Of a stretch of DNA of 21,870 nt, positions 1 to 8,776 are shown piece after piece (the first letter of the stretch is position 1; each line of letters starts with the position of its first letter). This DNA is from a virus: the IMG/VR virus record IMGVR_UViG_3300008113_002489, positions 1 through 21,870 of that record. The stretch is one strand, 5' to 3'. Below the pieces are notes generated by a model that saw nothing but the letters and a program-made list of their open reading frames with translations, did no database searches and was not told the DNA's origin. Position numbers and translations under genes: made by a program.

Positions 1-3000
1 AGTTATGACCGCATCATCTGGGTTGTAAAGATATGCTGGAAGTCTGATGGTAGCAATGTCCATCGCACTTTCAACATTTGTTGGTTCTTTAGGATCTAAA
101 GAAGAAACACCTTTGATTAGAGAGAAATTGCCTAGAGTGTCTAAAACAATCTTATCAATTCTTGGCAAGTAATAACTATATCCAACAAGAGAACTTTCAT
201 TTGGGGTTACAACTAGAGATGGATTATTTCCAGAAGTACCAAATGTTCTACTTGAAAATGCAAATGGTGATGAAGTTGTAGATGTAAATGCTGAAACTCT
301 TGGTCTAAAATCTAGAGTATCGGAAGATCTCAAATTATTTCTTAAGATAGGTATATCTTTAGTGAATCTTTCCTGATCATATGACTCTACTGTATATAAG
401 TCACCCAAATCGTTCGCAGGAACAGTATAGTAATTATATACTACTAATAATTTTCTAGTTGGTTCTGGGAAATTGATTTTTCTGACAATCTTTGAATAAT
501 CATAATATTGTTCTTTTTGTCCTTTATCTAACTCAAATCTATTGGTTATATTTAAATAATTTCCTACAGTTATTGATTGGATATTTGATACAATATTTGA
601 TTCTTCAAAAGTAACTGTTTCACCTACGGAAAATGTCTGTGGGGTTAAGTAGCAAATTTCAACTTCAGTAGATGATGATCTTGTTGCAAGTTGTGCTATA
701 GCACCGCTTGTAGATCCTACAATTCTTTCACCCAATATTGAGTTAGTGTCTAATGAAAGACCAGAAACAAAGGTTAGTTTGTCTAGTGTTGGGTTTGAAG
801 TATCTAGAGATTCAAAGATCCCAACAACATTGACTACATCAGGAACATTTAAAGATATTTCTTTATCTTGAACTCTTAATCCATAGAATTGACTTGTGCT
901 TAATCCACTTAAAGCAGTTGAAATGCCAGAAACACTCTTATCAATAATAACTTTTTGACTTCTGATAAAATCTTTTTGCTTATTTCTAATAAGATTTTTT
1001 CTTACTGTCGTGTTGACAGTAACATTTGAAGATTGACTAGTTCTTAATCCAGAAAGAACAACTTGAGATCCATTTGAATTTAGAACAAATTGATCACTGG
1101 TTAAATCTTCAATATCACCATTGGAATAGTGTACAGAATATCTTTCTGCATCAAAAGTTTCAAAGAAAGCACTTGAAATTCCAGTAGAAGTTATATCCAG
1201 ACTCAATGACCCGATAGAATCCGTTGATAACTCACGAAGTTGACTTGTAACTAATAGATTTGAATTTGCTAAACTTACATCAGAAATATTTGACGCATCT
1301 AATGGAGCATAAAGTCCAGAACTTTCATTATCACTAATATTTGGTACACCTATTGAAAATGTAACAGATTGGTTGGTGGATGGTAACCCACCATTACATA
1401 CACCAAAAACACTGGAAACACCAGCAACTGTCATTGTCAATCCATCACTAGAAACGGAAACAACTCTATTATATGTTTCGGTTGTTAAACCAGATACTTG
1501 ATATCTGATAATGCTGTCACTTCTAATTCCTAAAAAGTTCTTTCCTGGGCAGGTAACTGTACCAGCACCTGTTCCTCCAGTAATAGTTAATCTGTCAGTA
1601 ATATTAAAACCATATGGAACTGATCTTTGTAAAACAGCATCCGCTACAAAAGATGTCTTAATTCCTGATGATACAGAAGTTGAGTTTTGGAAGATCGACT
1701 TAACATCTTGTGTTCCATAAACTTTTACAGAATTAATACTTCTAGTATATTCTGAAGTCTCATTAATAAGAATTTGTTCTCCAGCAATGAAAGAACCAGA
1801 AGTTTGAGTTAGAGTAAGTTCAGTTCCAGAAGCATCAGTAACAACATATCCAGAAGCTCCGCTACTAACACCTCTAATAAATGAAGATGCTGGGCACTGA
1901 CTAGAATTTAAACTCTGATTTAAAGTTAATTTAGTGTATGTTTGTACATCAAAAAGATATAATTCCCATTCTGTACCATCATTTGAATATGGAGCATCAC
2001 TTAAACTGAATGAATATACTCTTGCTTGACCAATTTCAGTGCCAGTTCCAGAAGCTTCTGATGCCTTTCTTTGGTTATAGAATGATACTGTATTATTATT
2101 TGTATTAATGCCAACAAATGGGGTGCCAGTAACATTATTTACTCTTAACAAATTACCCATTTCAAATGGAACCAAAGATGTTTCAACAGATGCTTTATCT
2201 CTTGGTTTCTCAACATCCAAAATGGTGGTTGCTTGTTTTTCAATGTCAAATCCCCTAACATACGCTCTACCTGGGGAAACTTTAACAGACATTAAATTGT
2301 CACTTGGAGTATTTCCAGAATCTGTCGTTTGATTTGACAAATAAATTCCTTCATTTGAAATACCATCATTTAATGAATTTGCTACTTGAATATTAAATTT
2401 ATCTACAGCATAATCACCAGATTCTTCATAAGTTCTTTTAGCAAAATAATCTTTGATAATTGAATACTCTGATTTATTTTGTAATTTCTTAATTTCTCCA
2501 CCATCAAGACGAATTAGTTCAACAAAACTTTTATCATTAAAATCTGTTAATGGTTTTTTTGATAAAACTGTTGAGATTTTTAGTCTATCTGCTCCAGGAG
2601 CAGCAAAGTTTGAAAATCCTCTTGCGTTGTCATATAGACTTGAATCATCTTTTGCCGTAACGATTTCTTCTAAAATATTCAATCCAACTCTATATGATGG
2701 AGTATTTGAATATGGATCAAGTACAATTTTATCAGTTGCTACATCTACAAAAGTTCCTCTAATAAAATAAACACCTTGTGATATTCCAACTGCACATCCA
2801 ATCGCAGATGCGTTCAGTGATACTAGAGTTGCTACAGTATCTCCAGCATTAATAGATGTATTGCCATATACAAAAGAATCTTCAGTTATTAATATTTCAC
2901 CATCATTTAGGGTTTTTACAACATTATCAGATCCAGAATTTAAATACTTAATAAAGAGAGTCAAGTCAGTAATTTCTGTTGATTCAGCAGCAAGAGCGTA

Positions 3001-3339
3001 ATTATCAACAACTACAGTAATTCCAGAATCTTGTCCTGTAAGTCTCTTCCCTACTAAATTTTCAACATACAGTGATACTGGAATTCCTAAATGATCACTA
3101 TTTAATCTGATAGAATAATATTCGGAATCATAATTAATATTTCCAGGGATCACCATAGATCCCTCTTTGAATATATGACTTCCGAACGACTCTATTTGAT
3201 TCTGTAATATTGACTGTAAAGTCGTTAATTCTCTAGCCTGTACTGGATATCCTGGTTTAAATAAAACCTTATAAAAATTATTATCCTTATCAAAATCGTC
3301 GTAATAAGGATTTATATTTAAATTAGTTTTCTGTGGCAT
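1..3339 (-). CDS. DUF4815-type virion structural protein, partial (3' end outside window)
   Basis: An uninterrupted minus-strand frame runs from an ATG at 3339 to the window edge (1113 codons, no stop when checked triplet by triplet). It starts MPQKTNLNINPYYDDFDKD and continues with RELTTLQSILQNQIESFG, the N-terminal signature I associate with DUF4815 structural proteins of T4-like cyanophages. Its place after gp8 is where such phages carry gp10-like baseplate or tail-fibre-network proteins. The visible part is rich in Ser, Thr, Val and Gly with many short beta-type segments, as expected of a virion protein. It begins 3 nt after the gp8-like stop, so it is probably cotranscribed with the wedge genes. 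The C-terminus cannot be judged. The family assignment is from recalled sequence similarity; the exact baseplate role is inferred. Confidence 0.85.
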   Translation of the reverse strand, partial: MPQKTNLNINPYYDDFDKDNNFYKVLFKPGYPVQARELTTLQSILQNQIESFGSHIFKEGSMVIPGNINYDSEYYSIRLNSDHLGIPVSLYVENLVGKRLTGQDSGITVVVDNYALAAESTEITDLTLFIKYLNSGSDNVVKTLNDGEILITEDSFVYGNTSINAGDTVATLVSLNASAIGCAVGISQGVYFIRGTFVDVATDKIVLDPYSNTPSYRVGLNILEEIVTAKDDSSLYDNARGFSNFAAPGADRLKISTVLSKKPLTDFNDKSFVELIRLDGGEIKKLQNKSEYSIIKDYFAKRTYEESGDYAVDKFNIQVANSLNDGISNEGIYLSNQTTDSGNTPSDNLMSVKVSPGRAYVRGFDIEKQATTILDVEKPRDKASVETSLVPFEMGNLLRVNNVTGTPFVGINTNNNTVSFYNQRKASEASGTGTEIGQARVYSFSLSDAPYSNDGTEWELYLFDVQTYTKLTLNQSLNSSQCPASSFIRGVSSGASGYVVTDASGTELTLTQTSGSFIAGEQILINETSEYTRSINSVKVYGTQDVKSIFQNSTSVSSGIKTSFVADAVLQRSVPYGFNITDRLTITGGTGAGTVTCPGKNFLGIRSDSIIRYQVSGLTTETYNRVVSVSSDGLTMTVAGVSSVFGVCNGGLPSTNQSVTFSIGVPNISDNESSGLYAPLDASNISDVSLANSNLLVTSQLRELSTDSIGSLSLDITSTGISSAFFETFDAERYSVHYSNGDIEDLTSDQFVLNSNGSQVVLSGLRTSQSSNVTVNTTVRKNLIRNKQKDFIRSQKVIIDKSVSGISTALSGLSTSQFYGLRVQDKEISLNVPDVVNVVGIFESLDTSNPTLDKLTFVSGLSLDTNSILGERIVGSTSGAIAQLATRSSSTEVEICYLTPQTFSVGETVTFEESNIVSNIQSITVGNYLNITNRFELDKGQKEQYYDYSKIVRKINFPEPTRKLLVVYNYYTVPANDLGDLYTVESYDQERFTKDIPILRNNLRSSDTLDFRPRVSAFTSTTSSPFAFSSRTFGTSGNNPSLVVTPNESSLVGYSYYLPRIDKIVLDTLGNFSLIKGVSSLDPKEPTNVESAMDIATIRLPAYLYNPDDAVIT

Positions 3340-3342
3340 TTT

Positions 3343-4476
3343 TTAGAATTCCAGGATAATTTTAACGTCTTCTTTTTGTCTAGAATTTCTCGTAATCAGT
3401 GAGACTCCAACATAATCTTTTTGATCTAATGTTGTCTGATTAAAGTATAAAGATCTATCTCTATAATATTTAAGTACTTTAGTCTCCGAATCATATGATG
3501 CGACATATCCGTGAGCAGATCCTCCAGTTACAGACTGACTGATCTTATCACCAATACTAACTGTTCCAGAAACTGAAGAAAACTTGATTGAATATAGCGA
3601 AGAAAACTGGTTTTCTGTAAATACAGAAGTTGATCCAATTGAAGTTGGATTTTTTAGAATACCAATTTGAGAGAATTTTGTATCAGTTGGAAAATCTTTG
3701 GTAGAATCATCAAATCTCGCATAAATTAAAATTTTGTCCGTTCCCAATTCTTTATATAAATCATATCCATGACCTTTTGAAGGTGGGATAATTGGGATTA
3801 ATTTGGCAAAATCACTAGTGGCGTTTGCGTTTATTGATCCAAGATCAACTATTCCATAGGTGTAATTTTTTCCACCAGAAGAAACAACGGCATTAGTAAT
3901 CTTTCCACTTACAACATCCAAAGATACCTTTCCACCAGTACCATCACCCAATATACTTACTTCCTGCCCAAGACCTCCAGAATAACCACTTCCTCTATTT
4001 TCAATATAAACTTTTTTAATTTGGTTATTATTTACCGTTGAATCCCCATTTTCTCTAACAGACTGAATTTGAGAATCGGTTGATGTTGACCAATTATTTG
4101 GAACAGAAATATACTCTGTTGAATCAAATTTAATTATATCGCTTGGAGACACGGTGAATAAGTATTTCCAGATATACCCATCACCACTTTCTCCAGCTCT
4201 AGATGGTTCTAAATCTGTAAATGTTGGTTCATCTTGGGAAGCGTTTCCAGTAGTGCTAATTCCAGATGAACCATTATCAATACAGATATAAACATTATAA
4301 TTACTATTCATTACATAGTAATTTGCGTCATAAAGTCTGGAAGACTGTGTGATTGGTGATGGGGATGTAACACTATAATCGTGGCGATACATCTCATATC
4401 TAGTTCCTTGAGCCCAATCAATTCTTCTTACCAATCTCCTAACATTGACGCTAGTGACCCTTTTTCCAAAGATCAT
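3343..4476 (-). CDS. 8: gp8-like baseplate wedge subunit, probably N-terminally truncated
   Basis: 377 aa. T4 gp8 is a baseplate wedge protein of similar length (about 334 aa). Matching features are an RRIDW motif near residue 20, a YDANYYV segment near 50, a GDGYIWKYLF motif near 100 (compare GDGYVWEYLF in T4 gp8) and a C-terminus ending in DVKIILEF (T4 ends EEINILFTF). Residues about 149-212 hold two copies of the GSGY/GKNY beta module also found in the gp7-like protein. The N-terminal segment that normally precedes the FGKRV motif (with an FIGR..PW-type sequence in homologues) is missing. The frame extends only a few codons above the ATG (SHVSDTM) before running out of phase into the gp7-like end. 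The ATGA overlap with the upstream stop therefore looks like a product of a deletion rather than natural coupling. Confidence 0.82.
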   Translation of the reverse strand: MIFGKRVTSVNVRRLVRRIDWAQGTRYEMYRHDYSVTSPSPITQSSRLYDANYYVMNSNYNVYICIDNGSSGISTTGNASQDEPTFTDLEPSRAGESGDGYIWKYLFTVSPSDIIKFDSTEYISVPNNWSTSTDSQIQSVRENGDSTVNNNQIKKVYIENRGSGYSGGLGQEVSILGDGTGGKVSLDVVSGKITNAVVSSGGKNYTYGIVDLGSINANATSDFAKLIPIIPPSKGHGYDLYKELGTDKILIYARFDDSTKDFPTDTKFSQIGILKNPTSIGSTSVFTENQFSSLYSIKFSSVSGTVSIGDKISQSVTGGSAHGYVASYDSETKVLKYYRDRSLYFNQTTLDQKDYVGVSLITRNSRQKEDVKIILEF

Positions 4477-7400
4477 AGTGTCAGAAACATGACTAAGTCA
4501 ATTGTAAACCCTGTAACACCAATAGAAATTGGTGAAGTTGATCTTGTAAATCCAGATAATCTTCCCCAAGAAAACTTACCAATTGGTTGAGAAGTGCTTC
4601 CAGAAGTATTGATGCCAATAATATTTGATCCAGAATTTACATTAGTTACAATTTCAGAATTAGATCCACTTGATGTAATTGAGTGAATATAGTACACATT
4701 ATCCAGGAATGTTGTTCCGATTCCAACGGTGTCTGAATTGCTACTATCAATAGAAGTAACTCCAGTTCCGACAGAAGTGTCAAAAATGTACAGTGGATAT
4801 CCAGTCTCTAATCCAACAAAAGAAGATGAATTTAAATAGAATTTGAGTGCTAGAGGATTACCTAAAGTACCGGTTGTAGTTGTAATTCCAGTAACGATAC
4901 CAGAGAAACCTTCAACAGATGTGATTGAATTTATATCTTCTTTAATTGGAGATGGTAGTGGAGCAAGAACTTGTGGTGGGGCACTTTGAGTATATCCAAA
5001 TCCAGGATTTACGATTGTGGTTGAAGTAACCTGACCATTTGTCAACGTAGCTGTTGCAGTAGCAGTTGTTCCAACACCAACACCAATAGACTGTGGAGAA
5101 GATATTGAAATGGTTATTGATGATCCAGAATATCCACTACCCGAGTTTGTAATACTTAAGGATTGAATTGTTCCAGCGGAAGAAACCACTGCGGTAAATC
5201 CAGCAGCAACTGGAGATGATCCAGAAACTATTAGTCCACCAACGCTAGAAATAACCAAGGCAGAATTATTCTCTTCATAATTAAAGAATTGGGCATCATC
5301 TACAAATAATTGAGTATCTGATGTTGATAGATTTTTAATTATTCTACTAGTTGGATAAACTAAAGACTCAATTGAATCTCTAGACTTATAGACAAGTTCC
5401 CCATTAATTACTTTATCAATTTTTTGTTTTGTCCAACTTAATGGTTTGAAGTTTACTTCATCAATGCCTTGATCAATATATAAATTTGTTTCTACTTTAT
5501 CTGATGTTGTAATATTATAAATTGTTCTAACATTTTGATCTATTGTTCCAGAATAATTGTTATTTTTAAGAACCTGAACCAAATCACCAGTTTTAATAGT
5601 CTCATTTACTGATACTGTCAAACTATCAGTTCCAGATGTTCCTTTATAGAAAAATACAGAGATATTATCCTCTGGTTCTGGTGCTACGGCAAATGTAAAT
5701 GATGTACCACCTTCAAACTGATAAGACTCTCCAGGTGTTTGAAGAACTCCATTTACAAATATCAATAATAGAGAATTAAGATCTATTAGAGAAGAATCTG
5801 GATTGTTTGGATCTGTCTCAAAACTCAATAACTGACCATTATAACTTAATGGGAATCTAGTTCTAATGCCATTTTGTAAGTCTGTAATTGGATCTATAAA
5901 ATCAAATTCTCCAAATTCCCATGATGTCAACTTATCAGTAAATACATCTAGTACTGTTAATTCAAAATTACTTAATGGAGATGCTAAATTTCTATCGGTA
6001 ACAAGTCCAACAGGTGTAAATACATCTCCAACCTTAAATTGATATCCAGGTCTATTAATACTAAATGATGTTACTTCAAACAAAGTTGATCCTATTCCTG
6101 TTGTAGTGCTGGATCCAACATCAACAGAAAGTAGTAGACCAGATCCTGTTTCAGTAGTAGATCCAATACCAAGTCTTGACACACCAGTTACCTCAAGATT
6201 TTGGTATGATGGTGCAGAAACAAATATACTTGGATTTGTATATCCAGTTCCAGCAGATCCAACAGTAAATGCTAGTGTTCCACCAGCACCAACAATTGCT
6301 GTTATAGAGGCAACATCACCAATATGACCACTTTCATGAACAGAAACGCCTATTGATACAAGTCCATTGTATCCAGATCCAATTATATCAGTAGTTCCTA
6401 GACCAACAGACACAATAGAACCACCAGCACCCACTACAGCAGTCACAGCAGCACCTACAAGAGGAGCGATACCTAGTCCACCAGTAGATCCCAGAGAAAC
6501 AATTACACCACCTCTTGGAAGTTGGTTTTGATTAATATCAGAAGTGCTCTTAACAAGTGATCCATTGGATGAAGTAATGCCAGTGAAAACAACACTAGAA
6601 ATACCAATATTTTCAATGAATGAATAGTTATTTCCTGTATTATTTGATGATGATGGTTTTTGGAATATTCCATTCAATACTAGAATTCCACTTCCAGTTT
6701 GTATTCCAGTTGTATTGATACCCTGAACAGTAACTGTATATGTTTGGCCAATTCCAGTAAATCTGTCGGATATGTCATCAAAAATTCTATTATTGGTATA
6801 GTCATTTCTTAAATAGACTCTTCCATCAAAGCTTGATCTAATAAAGTCTAGATTGGAAGAATCTTTTAATGATGTATTTGTTCCTTTAGGAGCATCTGTA
6901 AAGTAAATGTTGCTACCAACAATATTAAAAGATCCAGAGTAAATTCTTACTTCGGTTCCATCGGTATGAGTTGTTGAAGATGATCCGACAAATCCTCTAG
7001 ATACTTCTAATAGTGGTACAGATCCAGATCCAGTTATAGGTCCAACGGAGGTTGTTCCTACACCAACAGATACAACCTTCATATATTCATCATCTACTTT
7101 TAAGATATCAGTTGGAGTGATTGAAGATATTCCAGAAACACCAAAGATAGTAGAAGATGCTGTTATTTGTCCACCATTATTATTCAAAGTTGTGTTTATT
7201 GGTGTGTATGATAGTGGTGATTGGATAATACCGTCAATGTCAATTAAACTCTTTTCAAGTTTTTTGTACATCTCAAGTTCATGAGAATTTCCAGACCCTA
7301 AAGTGGTAAATGTTACATAAATTCCTGCGGAAGCAAAATCACTCCTAGTAGAAAGTCTAAATTTATCTTTGTTAATTCTTATTGCATAAACATCTTCTGG

Positions 7401-8750
7401 TAAAATATTGGTAACAATTCCCACAGAATTTTGTGTTGATCCAATACCAACAGAAGAAGCGGCAACACCGACAAAGGTTGAATTTGCGGTATAAATTAGT
7501 CTTTCTCCAGTATTAAAGAAATGATCCTTAATCGTAAATATTCCAGTTGATGGATCTAAAACAGAAGTATTTGATGGGTTGAATTTCTTTTCAAAGATAG
7601 GAACTCCACCATGCTTAAGTTCAAAAACTGTTTTATTAGATCTATTTCCATTAATTGCGTTATATTGTACAAAAGATAGAGATTCTGTTACAGAACCATA
7701 CAATAGATCTGGTGCTGGATTTACTGTGCTTCCGATTGATACAAATGGATATTGTGTGCTATATGTGTTTTCACCATTATGCATCATCAAGACTTGATGT
7801 ATAGCACTTGTTGCCCCATATGATACTCTTATCAAGTTTTTGACAGAGGTAACTTCGGATGTACTAAATCCAACTATGGTTGAAGCAGAGGAAACATTTA
7901 CATAATTTGACTCTAATTTCAAAGATCTTTCTGTGCCATCAATTTGTGATGCCTCTTTAAATCTGTATGTTCCAATTCCAGATGCAGTTGTCCCAAAACC
8001 AACAATTTTTGATCTTAATAAAATTTCATCAGATGTATTATTTTCATAATTTAAATACAAAATTCCACTATTAATTAAAGATGTAAAAGTTCCTATAAAG
8101 TTTGAAGAATATCCAGACTCTGATTCAGTATCAATATAATAATCAGAGAAGTATGAATTTGTCCCATCATGAGAAATATACAATTCAACAAAATTCTTTT
8201 CTAAAGTAGAATTATTGACAACTTCAACAGAAGCAAAATATGAATCAGTATTTGAAATATTATCTGATATCAATTCAGAAGTTTGACCAGAACTTACAAC
8301 TCTATTAACACCAGTTAGATCTACAAATCCAATGCTTTGTGTAGAAATTCCGGCAAGATCTGTATTAAAAGTATTTTTGAATACTTTTATGTCATAATCA
8401 TCTTCATATGGATCTGCTGGACTAAATCTCAATGAGGTATTGCCAAATTCATCAATATTTGATGCGACTTCAACTAATTGTTGTGATGTATTGTATAATT
8501 TAGATTTTTCAAAAGTAAATGCATTATTAGAATCTTTAAGAAGAACTAGTTCAGAAACTTGTAAGTCATTATTATTTGGATTTTTTATTTGAACAATAAA
8601 TCTAGAGTATTGCTCATCAATGAACAAGTCAGAATACTCATTTAGTGATGATAGTGAATTTGAAAACTGTGAACTTATATCATCTATTTTTAGAACTCTA
8701 TTTGTTTTACACTGAATATAATCAGATAACTTTTTATTCTTTAACTTCAA
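4473..8750 (-). CDS. 7: gp7-like baseplate wedge protein, C-terminal fragment (frame-disrupted)
   Basis: 1425 aa counted from a TTG at 8750. This is not a credible start: the frame opens further upstream (DVDTITNSSTKSKF, from about 8792), directly where the middle fragment loses phase. The KNKKLSDYIQCKTNRVL segment is, from recall, an internal region of cyanophage gp7-like megaproteins. The body is Ser/Thr/Gly/Val-rich with recurrent GIGTT and GSGYT motifs, a Gly-rich stretch at about 770-880 and a pair of GSGY modules near 1190-1265. The end has a family-typical FSWGRLSGFTRS segment near 1390, but then stops at VMFLTL; the usual C-terminal tail appears lost in the junction with gp8. With the two preceding fragments it would form one baseplate wedge protein of well over 3700 residues. 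Confidence 0.75.
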   Translation of the reverse strand: MKLKNKKLSDYIQCKTNRVLKIDDISSQFSNSLSSLNEYSDLFIDEQYSRFIVQIKNPNNNDLQVSELVLLKDSNNAFTFEKSKLYNTSQQLVEVASNIDEFGNTSLRFSPADPYEDDYDIKVFKNTFNTDLAGISTQSIGFVDLTGVNRVVSSGQTSELISDNISNTDSYFASVEVVNNSTLEKNFVELYISHDGTNSYFSDYYIDTESESGYSSNFIGTFTSLINSGILYLNYENNTSDEILLRSKIVGFGTTASGIGTYRFKEASQIDGTERSLKLESNYVNVSSASTIVGFSTSEVTSVKNLIRVSYGATSAIHQVLMMHNGENTYSTQYPFVSIGSTVNPAPDLLYGSVTESLSFVQYNAINGNRSNKTVFELKHGGVPIFEKKFNPSNTSVLDPSTGIFTIKDHFFNTGERLIYTANSTFVGVAASSVGIGSTQNSVGIVTNILPEDVYAIRINKDKFRLSTRSDFASAGIYVTFTTLGSGNSHELEMYKKLEKSLIDIDGIIQSPLSYTPINTTLNNNGGQITASSTIFGVSGISSITPTDILKVDDEYMKVVSVGVGTTSVGPITGSGSVPLLEVSRGFVGSSSTTHTDGTEVRIYSGSFNIVGSNIYFTDAPKGTNTSLKDSSNLDFIRSSFDGRVYLRNDYTNNRIFDDISDRFTGIGQTYTVTVQGINTTGIQTGSGILVLNGIFQKPSSSNNTGNNYSFIENIGISSVVFTGITSSNGSLVKSTSDINQNQLPRGGVIVSLGSTGGLGIAPLVGAAVTAVVGAGGSIVSVGLGTTDIIGSGYNGLVSIGVSVHESGHIGDVASITAIVGAGGTLAFTVGSAGTGYTNPSIFVSAPSYQNLEVTGVSRLGIGSTTETGSGLLLSVDVGSSTTTGIGSTLFEVTSFSINRPGYQFKVGDVFTPVGLVTDRNLASPLSNFELTVLDVFTDKLTSWEFGEFDFIDPITDLQNGIRTRFPLSYNGQLLSFETDPNNPDSSLIDLNSLLLIFVNGVLQTPGESYQFEGGTSFTFAVAPEPEDNISVFFYKGTSGTDSLTVSVNETIKTGDLVQVLKNNNYSGTIDQNVRTIYNITTSDKVETNLYIDQGIDEVNFKPLSWTKQKIDKVINGELVYKSRDSIESLVYPTSRIIKNLSTSDTQLFVDDAQFFNYEENNSALVISSVGGLIVSGSSPVAAGFTAVVSSAGTIQSLSITNSGSGYSGSSITISISSPQSIGVGVGTTATATATLTNGQVTSTTIVNPGFGYTQSAPPQVLAPLPSPIKEDINSITSVEGFSGIVTGITTTTGTLGNPLALKFYLNSSSFVGLETGYPLYIFDTSVGTGVTSIDSSNSDTVGIGTTFLDNVYYIHSITSSGSNSEIVTNVNSGSNIIGINTSGSTSQPIGKFSWGRLSGFTRSTSPISIGVTGFTIDLVMFLTL

Positions 8751-8776
8751 AAACTTGGATTTGGTTGAACTATTTG

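Noticed and set aside
1511-2770. Plus-strand open frames of 69-105 codons over the DUF4815 gene
   Set aside because: They lie entirely opposite a long intact coding frame and show no ribosome binding sites or recognisable protein features.
8750-8760. TTG at 8750 (and TTG at 10858) as real starts of separate structural genes
   Set aside because: Neither has a ribosome binding site, and family-like sequence continues upstream of both in the same frame.
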